64,000 bases of DNA, taken from the NCBI GenBank assembly GCA_029378245.1, contig JARKIF010000013.1:744001-808000 (forward strand), read 5' to 3'. The notes beneath the pieces were generated by a model, which saw nothing but the letters and a program-made list of their open reading frames with translations, did not search any database and had not been told where the DNA came from. Position numbers and translations under genes: made by a program. Below, piece after piece: positions 44,307 through 56,640 of this stretch (position 1 is its first letter; the number at the start of each line of letters is the position of its first letter). This DNA is from Roridomyces roridus (Eukaryota; Basidiomycota; Agaricomycetes; Agaricales; Mycenaceae).

Positions 44307-47300
44307 TTGGTGCGCCCTCGTTGTCTAATCGTTTTGCTTGTTTGTATCCTGGCGATAATATATATGATTCCTCTTGCAAAACGACCGTCGCATCTCCCCC
44401 TGATCCCTCCGGAACCTCCGGAACCTCCGAACCCTCCGTCCCAGCCGGAGACCCTTCTCCGCCTCGGACCCGTCGTCAGGCGTGGGAACGCCTGCTTCCA
44501 GACTCGTACGAGATCTGGGCCACCCCCGGCGCCAACTCCCTCCACATTCCCCTGGAGATCGAGTCCACCCAGTCGGCATTTAAAATGTCCCTCCAAGGTC
44601 TCCTCGACTGCGGAGCGACGTCCGACTTCATCGATAGGGATCTGGTGCTTCGGCACAAGATTCCTACTCGGGAACTCCCCCGGCCGATTCCGGTCTTCAA
44701 CGTCGACGGCACGCCGAACAAAGCGGGATCCATACGTCAGGTCGTCGACGTGGTGTTGCGCTACCAAGGTCACTCGGAGCGCATCCTCTTTGCGGTAACG
44801 CGTCTTGGCCGACAAAAACTCATCCTAGGTCACTCGTGGCTCCGGAAGCATAACCCGGAGGTGGACTGGGCCACGCAGTCGGTCAAGATGACCCGCTGCC
44901 CCGAGGCTTGTTCGGAGTGTCGCTCCGAAGTCAAGGCCGAGCGCCGCGAACTCCGGAGGCTTACCGGAATCCAGGCCGAACACCTCCGACGACTCCGGCT
45001 CGGCGATTTCCCGGACTCGGGTCCAGACGAAGAGGACGACGATGCCGACGACCTCCCGGGTCTGCAGGAGTTTTGCGAGGACTCGGACGATGACGACGAC
45101 TACTCTGAGATCGAAGAGGGCGACCGGATCCTTTACACCTCCTTCCTTCCCCCTCCGACGGAAGCCGAGATCCGAGCGAGCAGCTCCTTCTCTCAACGTC
45201 TCGCCGAGGGATACGCTCGCAATTCCGCACCCCCCAAGTCCGAACTTCCTAAGTGGGCCCAGGAATTCGCGGATGTGTTCGCGGAGAAATCGTTTGACGC
45301 CCTTCCGGAGCGCCGCGCGTGGGACCACGCGATCGAGCTGGTTCCGGACAGCAAGCCGGCTAACTGTAAGTGCTATCCGATTGCTCCGGCGGAGCAGCGG
45401 GAGCTCGACAGCTTCATCGAGGAGAACCTCTGGTCTGGCCGGATTCACCCCTCGAAGTCTCCGATGGCCTCTCCGGTTTTCTTTATCAAAAAGAAGGACG
45501 GAGCGCTCCGGCTCGTGCAGGACTATCGGGTTTTGAACGCGATGACCGTGAAGAACCGGTATCCCCTCCCGCTGATTGATGACCTAGTTAATCGTTTGAA
45601 GCACTGCCGGTTCTTCACCAAGCTCGACGTCCGCTGGGGGTTCAACAATGTCCGGATCAAAGAGGGCGACGAGTGGAAGGCTGCCTTCCGGACAAACCGG
45701 GGGCTCTTCGAGCCGCTGGTCATGTTTTTCGGCCTCACAAACTCTCCGGCGACCTTCCAGATGATGATGAATGATATCTTCCAGGACCTCATTCTTTCGG
45801 GTGACGTTTACATCTACCTGGACGATATTCTCATCGCGCACTCAGACCTCGAGCGCCATCGTCGGATCACCGAGGAAGTCCTCCGGAGGCTCCGAGAACA
45901 CAAGCTCTACCTCCGACTCGAGAAGTGCCAGTTCGAGGTCACGGAGATCGAGTATCTCGGCGTCATCATCTCCGACGGCACCGTCCGGATGGATCCGGCC
46001 AAGGTCGCGGGTGTCGCCGAGTGGCCGGAGCCGGAGAACCGGAAGGACGTCCAGCAGTTTTTAGGGTTCATCAACTTCTACCGCCGTTTCGTTCTCGGAT
46101 TCTCCGGCATTGCGCGGCCGTTGTTCGACCTAACGAAGAAGGACACCCGGTGGACCTGGTCGGACCTGGCGGCCGCAGCTTTCCGGGCCCTCAAGGACGC
46201 GATCACCTCGGAGCCAGTCCTTATTCTTCCGGACCCGACTCAACCGTGGAGGTTGGAGGCCGACTCAAGCGAATTCGCCTCAGGGGCGGTCCTATCTCAA
46301 CGAGAAGACCGCCCCGATGGGAAGTGGAGACCTGTTGCGTTTTTCTCGAAATCGCTAACCAACGTTCAGCGCAACTACGAGATCCACGACAAGGAGATGC
46401 TGGCGATCATCCGCGCACTAGAGGAATGGCGACACTTCCTCGAAGGTGCGGAGCACCCTGTCGAGATCTGGACTGACCACAAGAACCTCGAGTATTTCCG
46501 CAAGGCCCAGCATCTCAACCGGAGACAAGCATGATGGTCCTTGTACTTGTCCCGGTTTGATTTCGCGCTTCACCACAAGCCCGGCTCTCAGATGGGGCGC
46601 GCAGACGCACTCTCTCGTCGTCCGGACCACGGGGTGTTCTCCGACAACGAGGACGTGACTTTGCTCCGGCCCGAGTTGTTCCACGTCCGGGCGACCGAGG
46701 GGGTTGTCATCTCCGGCCCGGGGGCCTCCGTCCTCCGGGACATCCGAGACGCGCTCCGGACGGCTCCGGACCTGGAAGACGCTGTGGCTCTTGCTGCCCG
46801 GGAGCTGCTCAAAGGTCGGTCGTCAGAATGGCACGTCTCTGACGGAATTCTGTACTTCCGAGGGCGGATAGTCGTCCCCCGAGACAAAGACCTTCGACGC
46901 TGTATCATCGAGCAGCACCACGACACTCGTGTCGCAGGGCATGCGGGGCGTTTCAAGACGCTGGAGCTCGTTTCGCGGAACTTCTGGTGGCCCCAGATGT
47001 CCCGGCACGTAGGAAGCTATGTCTCGACGTGCGACCTCTGCTGCCGGACCAAGGTGCTCCGGAAGCTTCCGGTCGGCGAGCTCCACCCGACGGAGATCCC
47101 TCCGGAGCGCTGGCACACTGTGTCGGTGGACTTTATAGTCGAACTCCCGGAGGCCCACGGGTACGACGCGGTCATGGTCGCGGTTGACGTTCTGGGTAAG
47201 CGAGCGCACTTCATGGAGTGCCACACCACTGTCGATGCCGTCGGAGCGGCCCGGCTGTATTACAAGAATGTGTGGCGTCACCATGGGGTGCAGCAACGGT

Positions 47301-48568
47301 ACATCTCCGACCGGGGAACTCAATTCATCAGCGAGTTCACCCGCGAGCTCTTCCGGCTCATCGGAATGGAGATGGCCACGTCCACGGCGTATCACCCGCA
47401 GACCGACGGACAGACCGAGCGTGTCAACCAGGAGCTCGAGCAATATATTCGGATCTTCACTAATTACCTGCAGGACGACTGGGACGAACTCCTTCCGACC
47501 GCGGAGTTTGCCTACAACAGCCATCTCCACTCGTCCACGCAGCAAGTTCCGTTTATGACCGACTCCGGCCGCCTCCCTCGACTCGCGTTTGAGCCTACCG
47601 ACCTCCGGTCCGACGTCGAGTCCGCTCAGGCATTCCGGGACCGGATCGCGCACGGAGTCTCCGAAGCTCAAGCCGCGCTCGTTAAAGCCAAGGCGGAGCA
47701 GAAGCAGTACTACGACCGCCGCCGCCTTGCCGCTCCGGACATCAAAGTCGGAGACCGCGTCTGGCTCGACGCTTCGGACATCCGGACGACCCGCCCGTCT
47801 CCGAAACTGTCCCACAAGCGCCTTGGTCCGTTCAAGGTCATAAAGGTCGTCGGAAAGGGAGCCTTCAAGCTCGAGCTCCCCGCCAGTCTGTCCCGCCTAC
47901 ACCCCGTCTTTCCGGTCGTCAAACTCGAGCTCGCGGTCGGAGACCCGTTCCCAGGTCGACCACACCACGAGGAGCCCGGTCCGATCCTTCCGGACGCCGA
48001 CTACGGACCGAACGAGTATGAGGTCGAGGAGATTGTGGACGCTAAGTTCCGGTATAATCATCTCAATTTCCGCGTTAAATGGAAAGGTTATAGCCACGAC
48101 CACGACGAATGGGTCCGCCACGACCGGATATTCTCCGAGGGTCTAGTGGCGGATTTCTACCGCCGCTATCCGGACAAGCCCCGCGCCGACGTTCGTGCCT
48201 TGCGTCGGGACGCCGCAATCAAAGGGGAACTCCCGTTCCGCACCCTCTCCGGTCCTCCGGTACCTCCGACGCCTCCGATCCGTTCCGGTCCTCCGGTACC
48301 TCCGACGCCTCCGATCCGTCGGACCTCGGACCTCACCTCTCCCCCTCGGTCTCCACTCCCCTTCGCCCCAGCGCCTCTTCCACCGGCCTCGGTCCATCAC
48401 CCTTCCCCGGATCATCGTTGTTCCGATCACGATGGGATACTGCATGCGACATCGCTCGCGCCATATGCATCCATCAAAGATCCGCCTCCCGCCATGTGCT
48501 CCCGTCGGATAAGGATCGATCTAGATAAGTATATAGGCCGTACCTGGGCAGAGGGTTCCTTAGAGTGA
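44303..48568 (+). pseudogene. pol: Pol polyprotein with one in-frame TGA
   Basis: The frame is open from before the gag stop to 48568 except for a TGA at 46532-46534, in [18 protein letters not shown], where relatives usually have Arg; a CGA-to-TGA change fits. Domains in order: aspartic protease with DCGATSDFID (Cys in place of the usual Ser); reverse transcriptase with YIYLDDILIA; RNase H with LEADSSEFASGAVL, DKEMLAI and TDHKNLEYF; integrase with an HHCC finger (…STCDLCCR) and DDE residues in [15 protein letters not shown] and ERVNQELE; a GPF motif; and a chromodomain ([30 protein letters not shown]). No ATG starts it. Pol is in the -1 frame relative to gag and overlaps its stop, so frameshift or reinitiation would be needed. 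The frame continues through U3 of the 3' LTR and stops inside the self-primer word. Confidence 0.88.
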
Positions 48569-48692
48569 TTTCTCTTCGGATCCCCTCTATCCAGGTGCGT
48601 TGCAGGATGTATTCGTATTTCTTTTATTCACACTTCGGATCCCCTCTATCCAGGCTGAGCGCGTATCCTCAGCGTGCAGAGTTGCCCTTACA
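48219..48692 (+). repeat. 3' LTR (474 bp)
   Basis: Same as the 5' LTR except TCA instead of TGT at its start, single-base differences near 48369 and 48637, and a 36-bp unit (starting GGTCCTCCGGTACCTCC) present twice at about 48251-48322. The ratio of indel to substitutions suggests slippage rather than age. Confidence 0.88.
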
Positions 48693-48969
48693 ACGATGGT
48701 CAAGTCCTGGAAGTCCCGGATGGTGAGGTTTCCAGGATTTCAGCCAACACTGATGACTGATTGCTCATGCTGCAGAGGTCAGGCCAAGATCAGTCAACCC
48801 ACCCCGAGAAGACAAGTGCCAAAGGAAAAGGCTTATGGCGAGCATTGCTCAAGTTGAAGTCCGTAAGTGGTGTGCCGCAGACTTTCTTGCCCCGGCTCAC
48901 CCTGAACACAACATCAATCAGCGTCAATCGTCGAGTAATCCAACCAGCAACCCGACCAGCCAGAAATGA
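48693..48969 (+). pseudogene. Kinase-like copy 3, 3' exons beyond the retrotransposon
   Basis: Coding resumes at the target duplication: the end of the interrupted exon (MVKSWKSRM), an intron with an acceptor at about 48777, an exon matching the KGFWWALF segment of copies 1 and 2 (here GLWRALLKLKS), and a last exon RQSSSNPTSNPTSQK ending at the TGA at 48967-48969. It matches the ends of the other copies, which confirms where the insertion split the gene. Confidence 0.65.
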
Positions 48970-49149
48970 ATGACGGCTCGCATCCCAGACTGGTCTTCAT
49001 CCAGAGCATCTATTGGCCTGCCCTTGTTACCATGAACTTTGGATTCTCCATCTAAGTACGACGTGTTGCAAGCAGTGGGGCAGTTTTGATATTTCGCCTC
49101 AGCGAGGGCTTGTATTTCCTTTACATAATGCCTGTATTTTCTGTGAGCT

Positions 49150-49300
49150 GAGGAAGAAAGAATATTAATGACGAATGAGCAGACACTGGTCCCCCAATCA
49201 CCCTCGCCGTCATGGGTGCCTGCAAGCCCACAATCTCCCCAGAGTACATCTGCCGCATACATTTCCGAGGCTTACGCACACGACGCCGAACAGTCGATTT
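49150..49300 (-). pseudogene. Relic of a fourth kinase-like copy
   Basis: The minus strand reads MYSGEIVGLQAPMTARVIGGP after VRRRVRKPRKCMRQ, clearly related to VRRIYSAEIVGLQSPMTAR of the other copies. No further exons are seen on either side. Confidence 0.55.
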
Positions 49301-50362
49301 TACGAAAGTCTCCCAAGAAGTTCAGGATTGGCGTTGATTCCGAGTCTTAAAAATTTATTTTTAAGCTCGGTCTTATCGGCCGTTTTCCGCCAAAGTGGGG
49401 TCCATTTTTTGATTGATGACGTCTTTGACTACTCATTTGCTCTTAGTAATGGCTCGAACACGGATCTCTCTCTGCCGGCCGATGTGTTACGATCTCCACC
49501 GACGGCCTCCGACGGCGAACGGCAACTGTTTGACAGCCGGTGACAGCACGCCTCTTGCTTTGCACCACCACATACGACCGTTCGACATCCGTTCAACGTT
49601 GGTTCAACGTTCAACTTTCACCTGGCCCTCCAGTCGAAAACTTGTGCTTTTTGTGTATTGAACCCAGCCCACTGCAGTTTCCATCATCTTGGCGCCGCCT
49701 TGCCGAGCTGGCCAACTCCACGACATTCTGTACGCAGACCTGGTGCAATTTCAACTTCAATGCAGTGTGGTCGGGACAAATTGAACATCTTCCCTCTCCT
49801 CCAACTCTCCCTGACTGTCTCCCTGGTCTAAAAGTCCGCATAGCTCAACATCAAGTTATCGCTCGCTGCTCCTATGCACCATACCCTGAGCCTTCCCGTC
49901 TTTGCTCCACACTTCCTCACTAGACAGAGATGAGGTATGTATTTCAATTTTCAAATTTGGCATTCAATGCTGACAGACTCGGATTGCCATGCGCTAGCAA
50001 TGGCCCCTAAAAGCAGGTAATGATATTGGGAACTGAGGGGCGATTCCCGAGTTTTCGGGCGTATCTTCGATCATGGGTGGTGGCCGCACTTTTAGGGAAA
50101 GAGAGGCTTGGTGTTTATCAAGTGCTTATGGGGCGCTCCGTGTGAGAACTGTGGGTTAAATTAGAAGCCAAACTGTAAACTGAGCAGACACGAGACGCCG
50201 TATCTTGCTCGCAATCAACAGCACGTGTGCTGACACCCACACCGGGGTATTCAAAAAAGCACTGCACTGCACTGGATGAGAGATAGTACATGTATACGAT
50301 CGGAACGCCTCCCGAGAGTGTCCCAGATAGAACGGAGGAATAACTGCTTGAGCCTTGGAACT
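49301..50362. other. Intergenic, no supported gene
   Basis: Several open frames of 60-130 codons overlap on both strands without a recognised motif. GTTCAACGTTGGTTCAACGTTCAAC near 49592 is a short internal repeat. Nothing else is supported. Confidence 0.35.
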
Positions 50363-52276
50363 CTACTCCTGTTTTGATGTCTGGCTGTGCTTCTCATCCA
50401 CCACCGCAACCGACTTGCCTTGGCCGAGGTTGAATTCTGTGTGATGCAGTAAGTATCATGCAACGAGGAAAAAATATGGAACACGCACGATCGACCTTGG
50501 TACTCGCAAACCGCCACGCGGGAACCTTGTTCTCGAAGAGGATATCCAGCTCGCCATACGAACGACCCCGGGCTATTGAATCAGCAAGAAACGAAGAGAC
50601 TTTGAAAGAAGGCGACGCACTCTCCGGCACCCGCAACCAGCAATACGCCGCACTCAACCCCGCCACGCCAAACCAAAACAACCCACACTTGGGACCCCAA
50701 TTCCACGCCGTCGGGCTCAACATGTCGGGCACAATAATCCCACAAATGATGTTCATCACTTGATACGCGCACCGACTCAACACGATCGTCTTGGCCCTCA
50801 GCCTCGTACTCCCCACCTCAGAGATGATCACATAGCACACCGCGCCGATCGTCGCATTGTAAGCCAAGTTGAGCGCGATGAGGAGGGCGCCAGAGGCCCA
50901 CTTGGCTGCGTTGGAGGAGGAGAAGCCGAGAGCGCCGATGATGAGGAGGACGAGTGACATGGTGCTCAATCCCGCGATGTACAATGTGCGGCGTCCAAAG
51001 TGGGCGAGGAGGACCCAGGAGGCCACGGTGCCGATGATGAACATCGAATTGAGAGCGAGGTTTAGGTCGTATGCCGCGAGAGTGCCCATGCCGGCTTGAA
51101 CGAAGCTGAAAGGGGGGGATTAAAAGGAAAGTCTCGAAGACCGAGTCAAAAACGTACAATTGGACTCCCTGCCCGACCAGATTCTCGCCCGAAAGTAGCT
51201 GGGATGCAAAGACCATCATGGCCTGAGAGAAGGCGAGTCAGCCGAGGCATTGAATTGAGAAGGTACATACAATTTCCGTCCGCCGCAGATCCACACCAGA
51301 GAAGCACTGCAAATAGCTCGTCCCCACCGAGATCTCGCGCTCGAGCGCAGTCGTATGGATCATGTTTGCGACGCTACGTTTGCAATCCTCCTTGGAAAAC
51401 AGCTCTTCATTCGTCAGACGACGCACGCTGTGCTCGGCTTCCTCGATACGATTTTGTCTGACAAGCCACCACGGGGACTCGGGTGCAAAGGTTGCGACGA
51501 GGATGAGCGGCAATGGCCAGATCCATTGCAGGACGAAGGGAAGACGCCAGCCCCAGTCCGAGTTGATTGGAAGCGTAGCACGTACGACGCCAGAGGAGAG
51601 GAGGATGCCGAATCCCCAACACATGTTGATATATGCGGTGAGGTAGTGACGGAGGACGATGGGGCACACTTCGGATGCGTAGGCGGTTGTAAGAGTTTGG
51701 AAGACTCCCCAGAAGAGCCCACAGACAGCCTCGGACGCCACAAGCGCTGTGAGACTTTGGCTGAATACAGGCCCAAATATAGCAGCAATCATGCCAAACA
51801 TGGAAAAGATGTACGTCCGCCGAGGGCCGAAACGTTCGCTTGCCCAGCTGAAGGACGGAATGATGAAAAATGCGGGATTTGACAGGGAGAAACGGCGCGC
51901 ACCCATTGATCAGAAGGCCAATGATACCGCCCGCCGCGGAGGAGTTAACGAGGCCCGACTGCCACGGCGCTGGGATGAGCTTGTTCCCAGAAGCGGGGTT
52001 CACGACACCGAAGCGCTTGAGGAAGGCGGGCTGCTCGTAGAACGAGCCAATGACGACTACGTCGTAGCCCTCCATGACAAGGGCAGCAGAGAGCAGCACG
52101 CTCCAGAGAACAGCCTTCTTGTGGATCCGGAACGCCTCGCGGATGGACATGGTGTGCTCGGCGGCGTCGGCGCGGGCGGCATCCTTGACGACCTCGGCGT
52201 AGTTGTCAATGTCCTGCCCGAGACGGTCGTTGTTGGTGTGGACAATCACCACAGGCTCGTCTTCGATGTTGGCCAT
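50363..52276 (-). CDS. MFS sugar porter, alpha-glucoside/maltose-permease-like, 568 residues
   Basis: Exons on the minus strand: 52276-51903, 51847-51271, 51222-51158, 51105-50489, 50436-50363; the total is 1707 nt in frame. The long cytosolic N-terminus (MANIEDEPVVIVHTNNDRLG) leads into a 12-TM sugar-porter fold. Visible signatures: SERFGPRR in loop 2-3, PESPWWL after TM6, HFGRR in loop 8-9, and a C-terminal RVPES with RSYGELDILFENKVPAWRF, which is usual for fungal alpha-glucoside:proton symporters. It should import an alpha-glucoside or other sugar at the plasma membrane; exact substrate not predictable. The start ATG gives the expected N-terminal length. All introns are 46-65 nt with good GT-AG sites. 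No damage was seen. Confidence 0.88.
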
Positions 52277-55200
52277 TATGTGGGAGGAGGGACGACGGAC
52301 TCCCATGACATTCAACGGAGTTTTTAGATGGACATTAGGCGGTATTATGAGAGAATCGGGGCTAGGCGGCGTGGGTGAGAATTCATTGAACAGAGGCGTC
52401 TGACAAGTGGTGGTGCCTGAGGAGGGCCGGGAGCGCTGTACGCAGGATTGCGGCAATATGAAGCCGCAGGCGGGTAGGACGGCGCCATCTGGTGTTGCTC
52501 CTCCGCGGCGAGAAGGCTGAAGGGCTGAAATCGGATACAGAACAGTGGTGGTGAGAAAGCAAGAGGTGTCGATCAAATTGATCCGGACATGACCACATGC
52601 CCGCCTGCTTACCAATGCGTCGCGTCGCGTCAACCTCGCGTTGCAATGCTGGATCCAGTTCAAAGACTCCTGTCCTGATCTTTCCGCGCAGAAAACATTG
52701 ATGTCATTGGCCTAGGCTGCCACCGGCATCGCGAGCACGACTGGAACATACCGAACAACTGTCAAGACTCCGACTCAAGACGAGCAAACCGGAGAAGACG
52801 GTGGTAGAGAGCGCGATACACGCAACTGTGTTGTCAATCGGAGTTCCAAGTCTCACTCCGCATTGGCTTGTTCAATTAAGTACGTTCTCCAGACACTGTG
52901 GGAAGGATGTTGCATCAGCATGACTGACGACTCAATCGGCGCCCGTTTCCGTCAATCAGGCTGAGGTGACGGTTCTCGAGTGCATTTCCGCGCTATCACC
53001 TTGACGCTACCCGCCGCGCGTACGCGTGTGCGCCGGAGTGCGTTGGGTACGCCGGACTGCGCCGCGGCCGGGATCAGATGATCGGATAAACAAGCAGGAA
53101 CAAGTCGGAGTTTGAAACGCTTCTTGTTCTCGTACCACCACCATCTCCAAGTCCGCCCGCCACGGTCAGCACCACGCGCCATCGACGAGCTCTTGGCTCC
53201 CGAGTCCCGCCTCATGCTTGCAATTTCCGCCCGCCCGACCACTTCCACACTGCCACCGACATCGGCGCGCCGAGCGCGATACACAGACCGACCCACACCT
53301 CGGCGTCAAATCATCCACATGACACGTAATCGCCCGTGGTACTGCACTGCGCTCATTCATCGCAGTTTCGCGGGCTCTACCTAACCGAAGCCATTTGTCC
53401 TGGGACGTCGGGGCGGCTCTGAACCATAGGGAATGCGGGGTTTGGTGGTTTATATGCTCAAGTGCGTGTCTGAGCCTGCTTTTGTATATCTTCGCTAACT
53501 CTCCTGACATTTCCCGGTGTCGTCGTTCGCAATCGAGATCCAACTACCTCCGATGGAGCGCCGCATTCACCCTTCCGACAAGCAACCGATATCATTCAGT
53601 CGCCCTTGCCTCGCTAGCCGAATCGTTCCTTCTCCATCGCATCGGCGTTTGAACACTCCGGCACACACGCTTCAAGACTCTGCCCCTGCCTGTGTCTGAC
53701 GCTCCAACGCCTCTCCATTCCACTCCCCTCATTCTACGCGACCGATGGACTGATGGTTCTCAGCCAACCGACACTCCGAGCAGGGCAAGGCGCCCTTCCC
53801 GCCCTCATTCAACGTCAGTCCTGCAAAAGAATTTACGCCCAAGGGATGTCTCCCCTTACTAGTTCTCTTTTCTTTCCTACCCCAACCCCGCTTCCACCTT
53901 GTGCTCCTCCGTTATCCCGACGACGATCTCGGTCAACCCTTCGCAACGCAGGCGCGTAAAGTGGCAGGATGGGTGGTCGGTTTCTGTGCGCTGGTCTGGA
54001 GAGACACCATGGCGGAACGTCCCTGCGCGTAATCCGTTTTTACGCATCGTTTCTTCACTGAGTGCTCTGCAAGGCATGTTTGATGTCGATGTCAATAAGT
54101 ACTAGTTTGGAGTCCTCGGGCTCAAGTTAGTGTGTCTCGAGTTGCCTACACGATCTTCTCCGGTGCTCGTCGAGGCGCTGGAGTAGTACTCTACCTACTC
54201 CAGCGCCTTTCCATAGGCCCCGACCGATTTATTGGGTGGAAGATGAAGCCATCAAGCACCCGCGACTTTGGCGGCGGCGCCTGGCCCTCAAATTCCTAAC
54301 CGACGCCGCGAAAATGTGCCCTCGTGGCCTTTTCGCTTTTTCCTCTGCGTTAATCCGCTGATTTAATTTCCAGGTTTGCGAATCACTCACTCGCCTCGTT
54401 GCCCATGCGCGTTTGATGAGTACAACCCTTTCCTCGAGCTCATACTGGTCGTGTTATATCCAACTTCCTCATACGATAGCGGTACCCAAGAGGGTGTGGA
54501 TCCAAAGTTTGGTTTCCTGATCTCAGTAGCCGTATCACTGATCGTGCGCGTATATGTACTTGCTGGAGCTGTTATCGAACAGGGAGGGTCCAGGTACGTT
54601 TATTTTCCAAGCCCTACTTTGTTCTCACTCCGCACATGAGTTTCGGCCATCATCAAGATTTTCAAGCGCAAACGGTGAGTAATTCTTCATTTATTCGCGT
54701 GCAACATTGTTTTGGCCTGTATGGATGAGCGAGGAGTTGGATTTGGGCCTCGCAGCATTGGTTTTCTCTCTCGAGTGTCGTCACGTTGGCCTTCCTGCGT
54801 CTTCCGTTGCCTCCGCGACTCTCCCTGGGACTTCTCGGCGGCGCGTTCGACACGAATCTCAAATTCGGGTGAATCGCTGCAGGCATGTTTCGGCCCTCGC
54901 TCGCAGAAAGTTGACAATTTGGCAGCTCCCAGCTCGTTCAATCACGCCCGACGAAGAGATCGAGACCCACGGTTCGTTTTCACGGCTTCCTCCCGTCACC
55001 ATCCCCGACTTTGATATCCTCTTTGTTTCTTGCGGTGTTTGAAGCCGACGGCAGCACGTCTCCACTGTTCCGCAAGATCAGAACGATGGTCTTTTCTCAC
55101 TGCACTTGTCATGTTTCCAGCTTGTCTTCGGCATATCCCTTGACGCTCGTGTTCATCGGTTACTTGGGCGAGGGACAGGGTGTGGCTCATTTTGCATTTT

Positions 55201-56439
55201 CCTTCCTTCGCTGAATTGATCTTCAGGTTTCAGCTTGGCTGACTTGCCCTGGATTCAAGACGAATATTGATGTGAATGTAAGCGCCACTTTCTTGATCTC
55301 GTACCGTACCTCTCATCTTTTCGCTAGAGCCATTCCTGTCGTACGAGGATTCAAGGTACGTTCATTATTTCATCCGCCGATTTGACGTGCTCATTGTGGT
55401 CCCGATCGTGACTGACGCAGGAGCCTGTTTCACAAGTCACCCGTGGCTGTCCAGGATTCGATTAGCGGAGGCACTATGCGACTTACCTGTCTTCTCGGTT
55501 GTCCAATACCGCCGCCGCACTCCAAATTTTGTTCATTGTGCCGTGTATTTGCGCTTATCTTATCTACAGGTTTCTGAAACATCGACTCGCCTCAGCGCAT
55601 TTTCCTTCGTGAGTCCAGCACAACGTCTTCAGTACTCACTAACTTACCGATCTAGTGGCCTGTTACATCTAACTCCTCCGCAAGTATTCCGGTGAGCCCC
55701 TGTCTGTTATCCTCTACATATCTCGGCGCTCATCAGTCTCATAGGGTAGCCAGTTTGGTGGACACGCAAATACAACACGGCCGGTGTGGATGTGTAAGTT
55801 CGTTCATCTTTTTCGGTAGTCGTATGAGTCAGGGTTTTCTAGATGTCGTTTCTGCGCATTCTTGTCGAACGAAAACACTCAATTAGTACGTTGATTTCCA
55901 CGCCCACTTTGTCGTTCTAATTTTGTTCGGGTCATGGCAGTCGCACGCGCACTAGACGCGCCCGCGACGTCGCTCGGAATATTCATGATTCAAGGCCAAA
56001 TAGCGGAGCCAGTTCCCGCTAAGTCTTGGTGACCAATTACGCCGTAACTCACTGACTTTGCGCACAGACGCCACTTGAACATTCGGTCGCAAAATGGGCA
56101 CCGGCGACTCGTGAGTGTGAAAGGTGTAGTATTGATTCTATGTAGTACGGCATTTCGCTTAGTAATACATCGCCTTGCGTTTTGTCTCCGACCACTATCC
56201 GTGTCCGTGTCCGAGCGAGCTGCCACTAGCAGTCTCATCCCTTCCCCCTCCACTTTCCACAGTGAGATTGCTTGTTCATTGGTGGCCGATGCTTTCCTGA
56301 CTTATGCTGCTAGAATCGGACCTATCTAAGGTGTGAGTGGGATGAGCGAGCAAGGAGAGGGCCCTAGTACGTCCGGATTCCTGTACATTAAGTAGCCGGT
56401 ATATAATTATTGAATTTTGAAGAGCGGTCAAAGGGTCAA
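52277..56439. other. Long stretch with coding-like pieces on the plus strand, unresolved
   Basis: Between about 54376 and 56032 there are regularly spaced donor/acceptor words (GTACGT, GTGAGT, GTAAGT and CAG or TAG) bounding short in-frame pieces, for example a hydrophobic KFGFLISVAVSLIVRVYVLA near 54510 and a final piece ARALDAPATSLGIFMIQGQI ending TGA near 56032. An intron-dense membrane-protein gene is possible, but I could not build a continuous model. The part 52277-54375 has only overlapping open frames. Confidence 0.25.
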
Positions 56440-56640
56440 TCAACCTGAGGAAAAGGTCAATCACCGTGATTGAAACGACTCTATCAAGACAATTGAACCA
56501 CTCACTCAGGCTGATTGAGAAATCTGCTGAATTTTCAATCAGGCTGATTGACACGACTCAATCGTGCGGATAGTGTCCGCACTATCAGCCTGAGTGACTT
56601 CGTCAGTCATCCTGATGCATTCGAGTCAATCAACCTGATG
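56440..56640. repeat. Cluster of TCAATCA…TGA / TCA…TGATTGA motifs
   Basis: About eight copies or near-copies of a 13-bp word (TCAATCAACCTGA or its reverse complement form TCAGGCTGATTGA) lie in 200 bp on alternating strands. They include a perfect 16-bp inverted word, CAATCACCGTGATTG, near 56459. Origin unknown. Confidence 0.5.

Larger units (their letters stand above)
42508..48692 (+). mobile_element. Ty3/chromovirus LTR retrotransposon, 6.2 kb, young
   Basis: Layout: LTR, primer-binding site, gag, pol (protease, reverse transcriptase, RNase H, integrase, chromodomain), LTR. The termini are TGTAAGGG and CCCTTACA. Target duplication is ACGAC (42503-42507) and ACGAT (48693-48697), one mismatch. 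The LTRs differ by two substitutions in the aligned body that I could see, three altered bases at the very start, and a 36-bp extra repeat in the 3' LTR, so the insertion is recent. One in-frame TGA interrupts pol. The element splits the acidic C-terminal exon of kinase-like copy 3 in the sense orientation. Confidence 0.92.

Noticed and set aside
44281..44310. A classic -1 slippery heptamer at the gag/pol junction
   Set aside because: GGATTTTGTG does not have the X-XXY-YYZ form in the gag frame.
53112..53543. Overlapping open frames on both strands as genes
   Set aside because: They overlap each other, have no domain and show no splice or promoter support.
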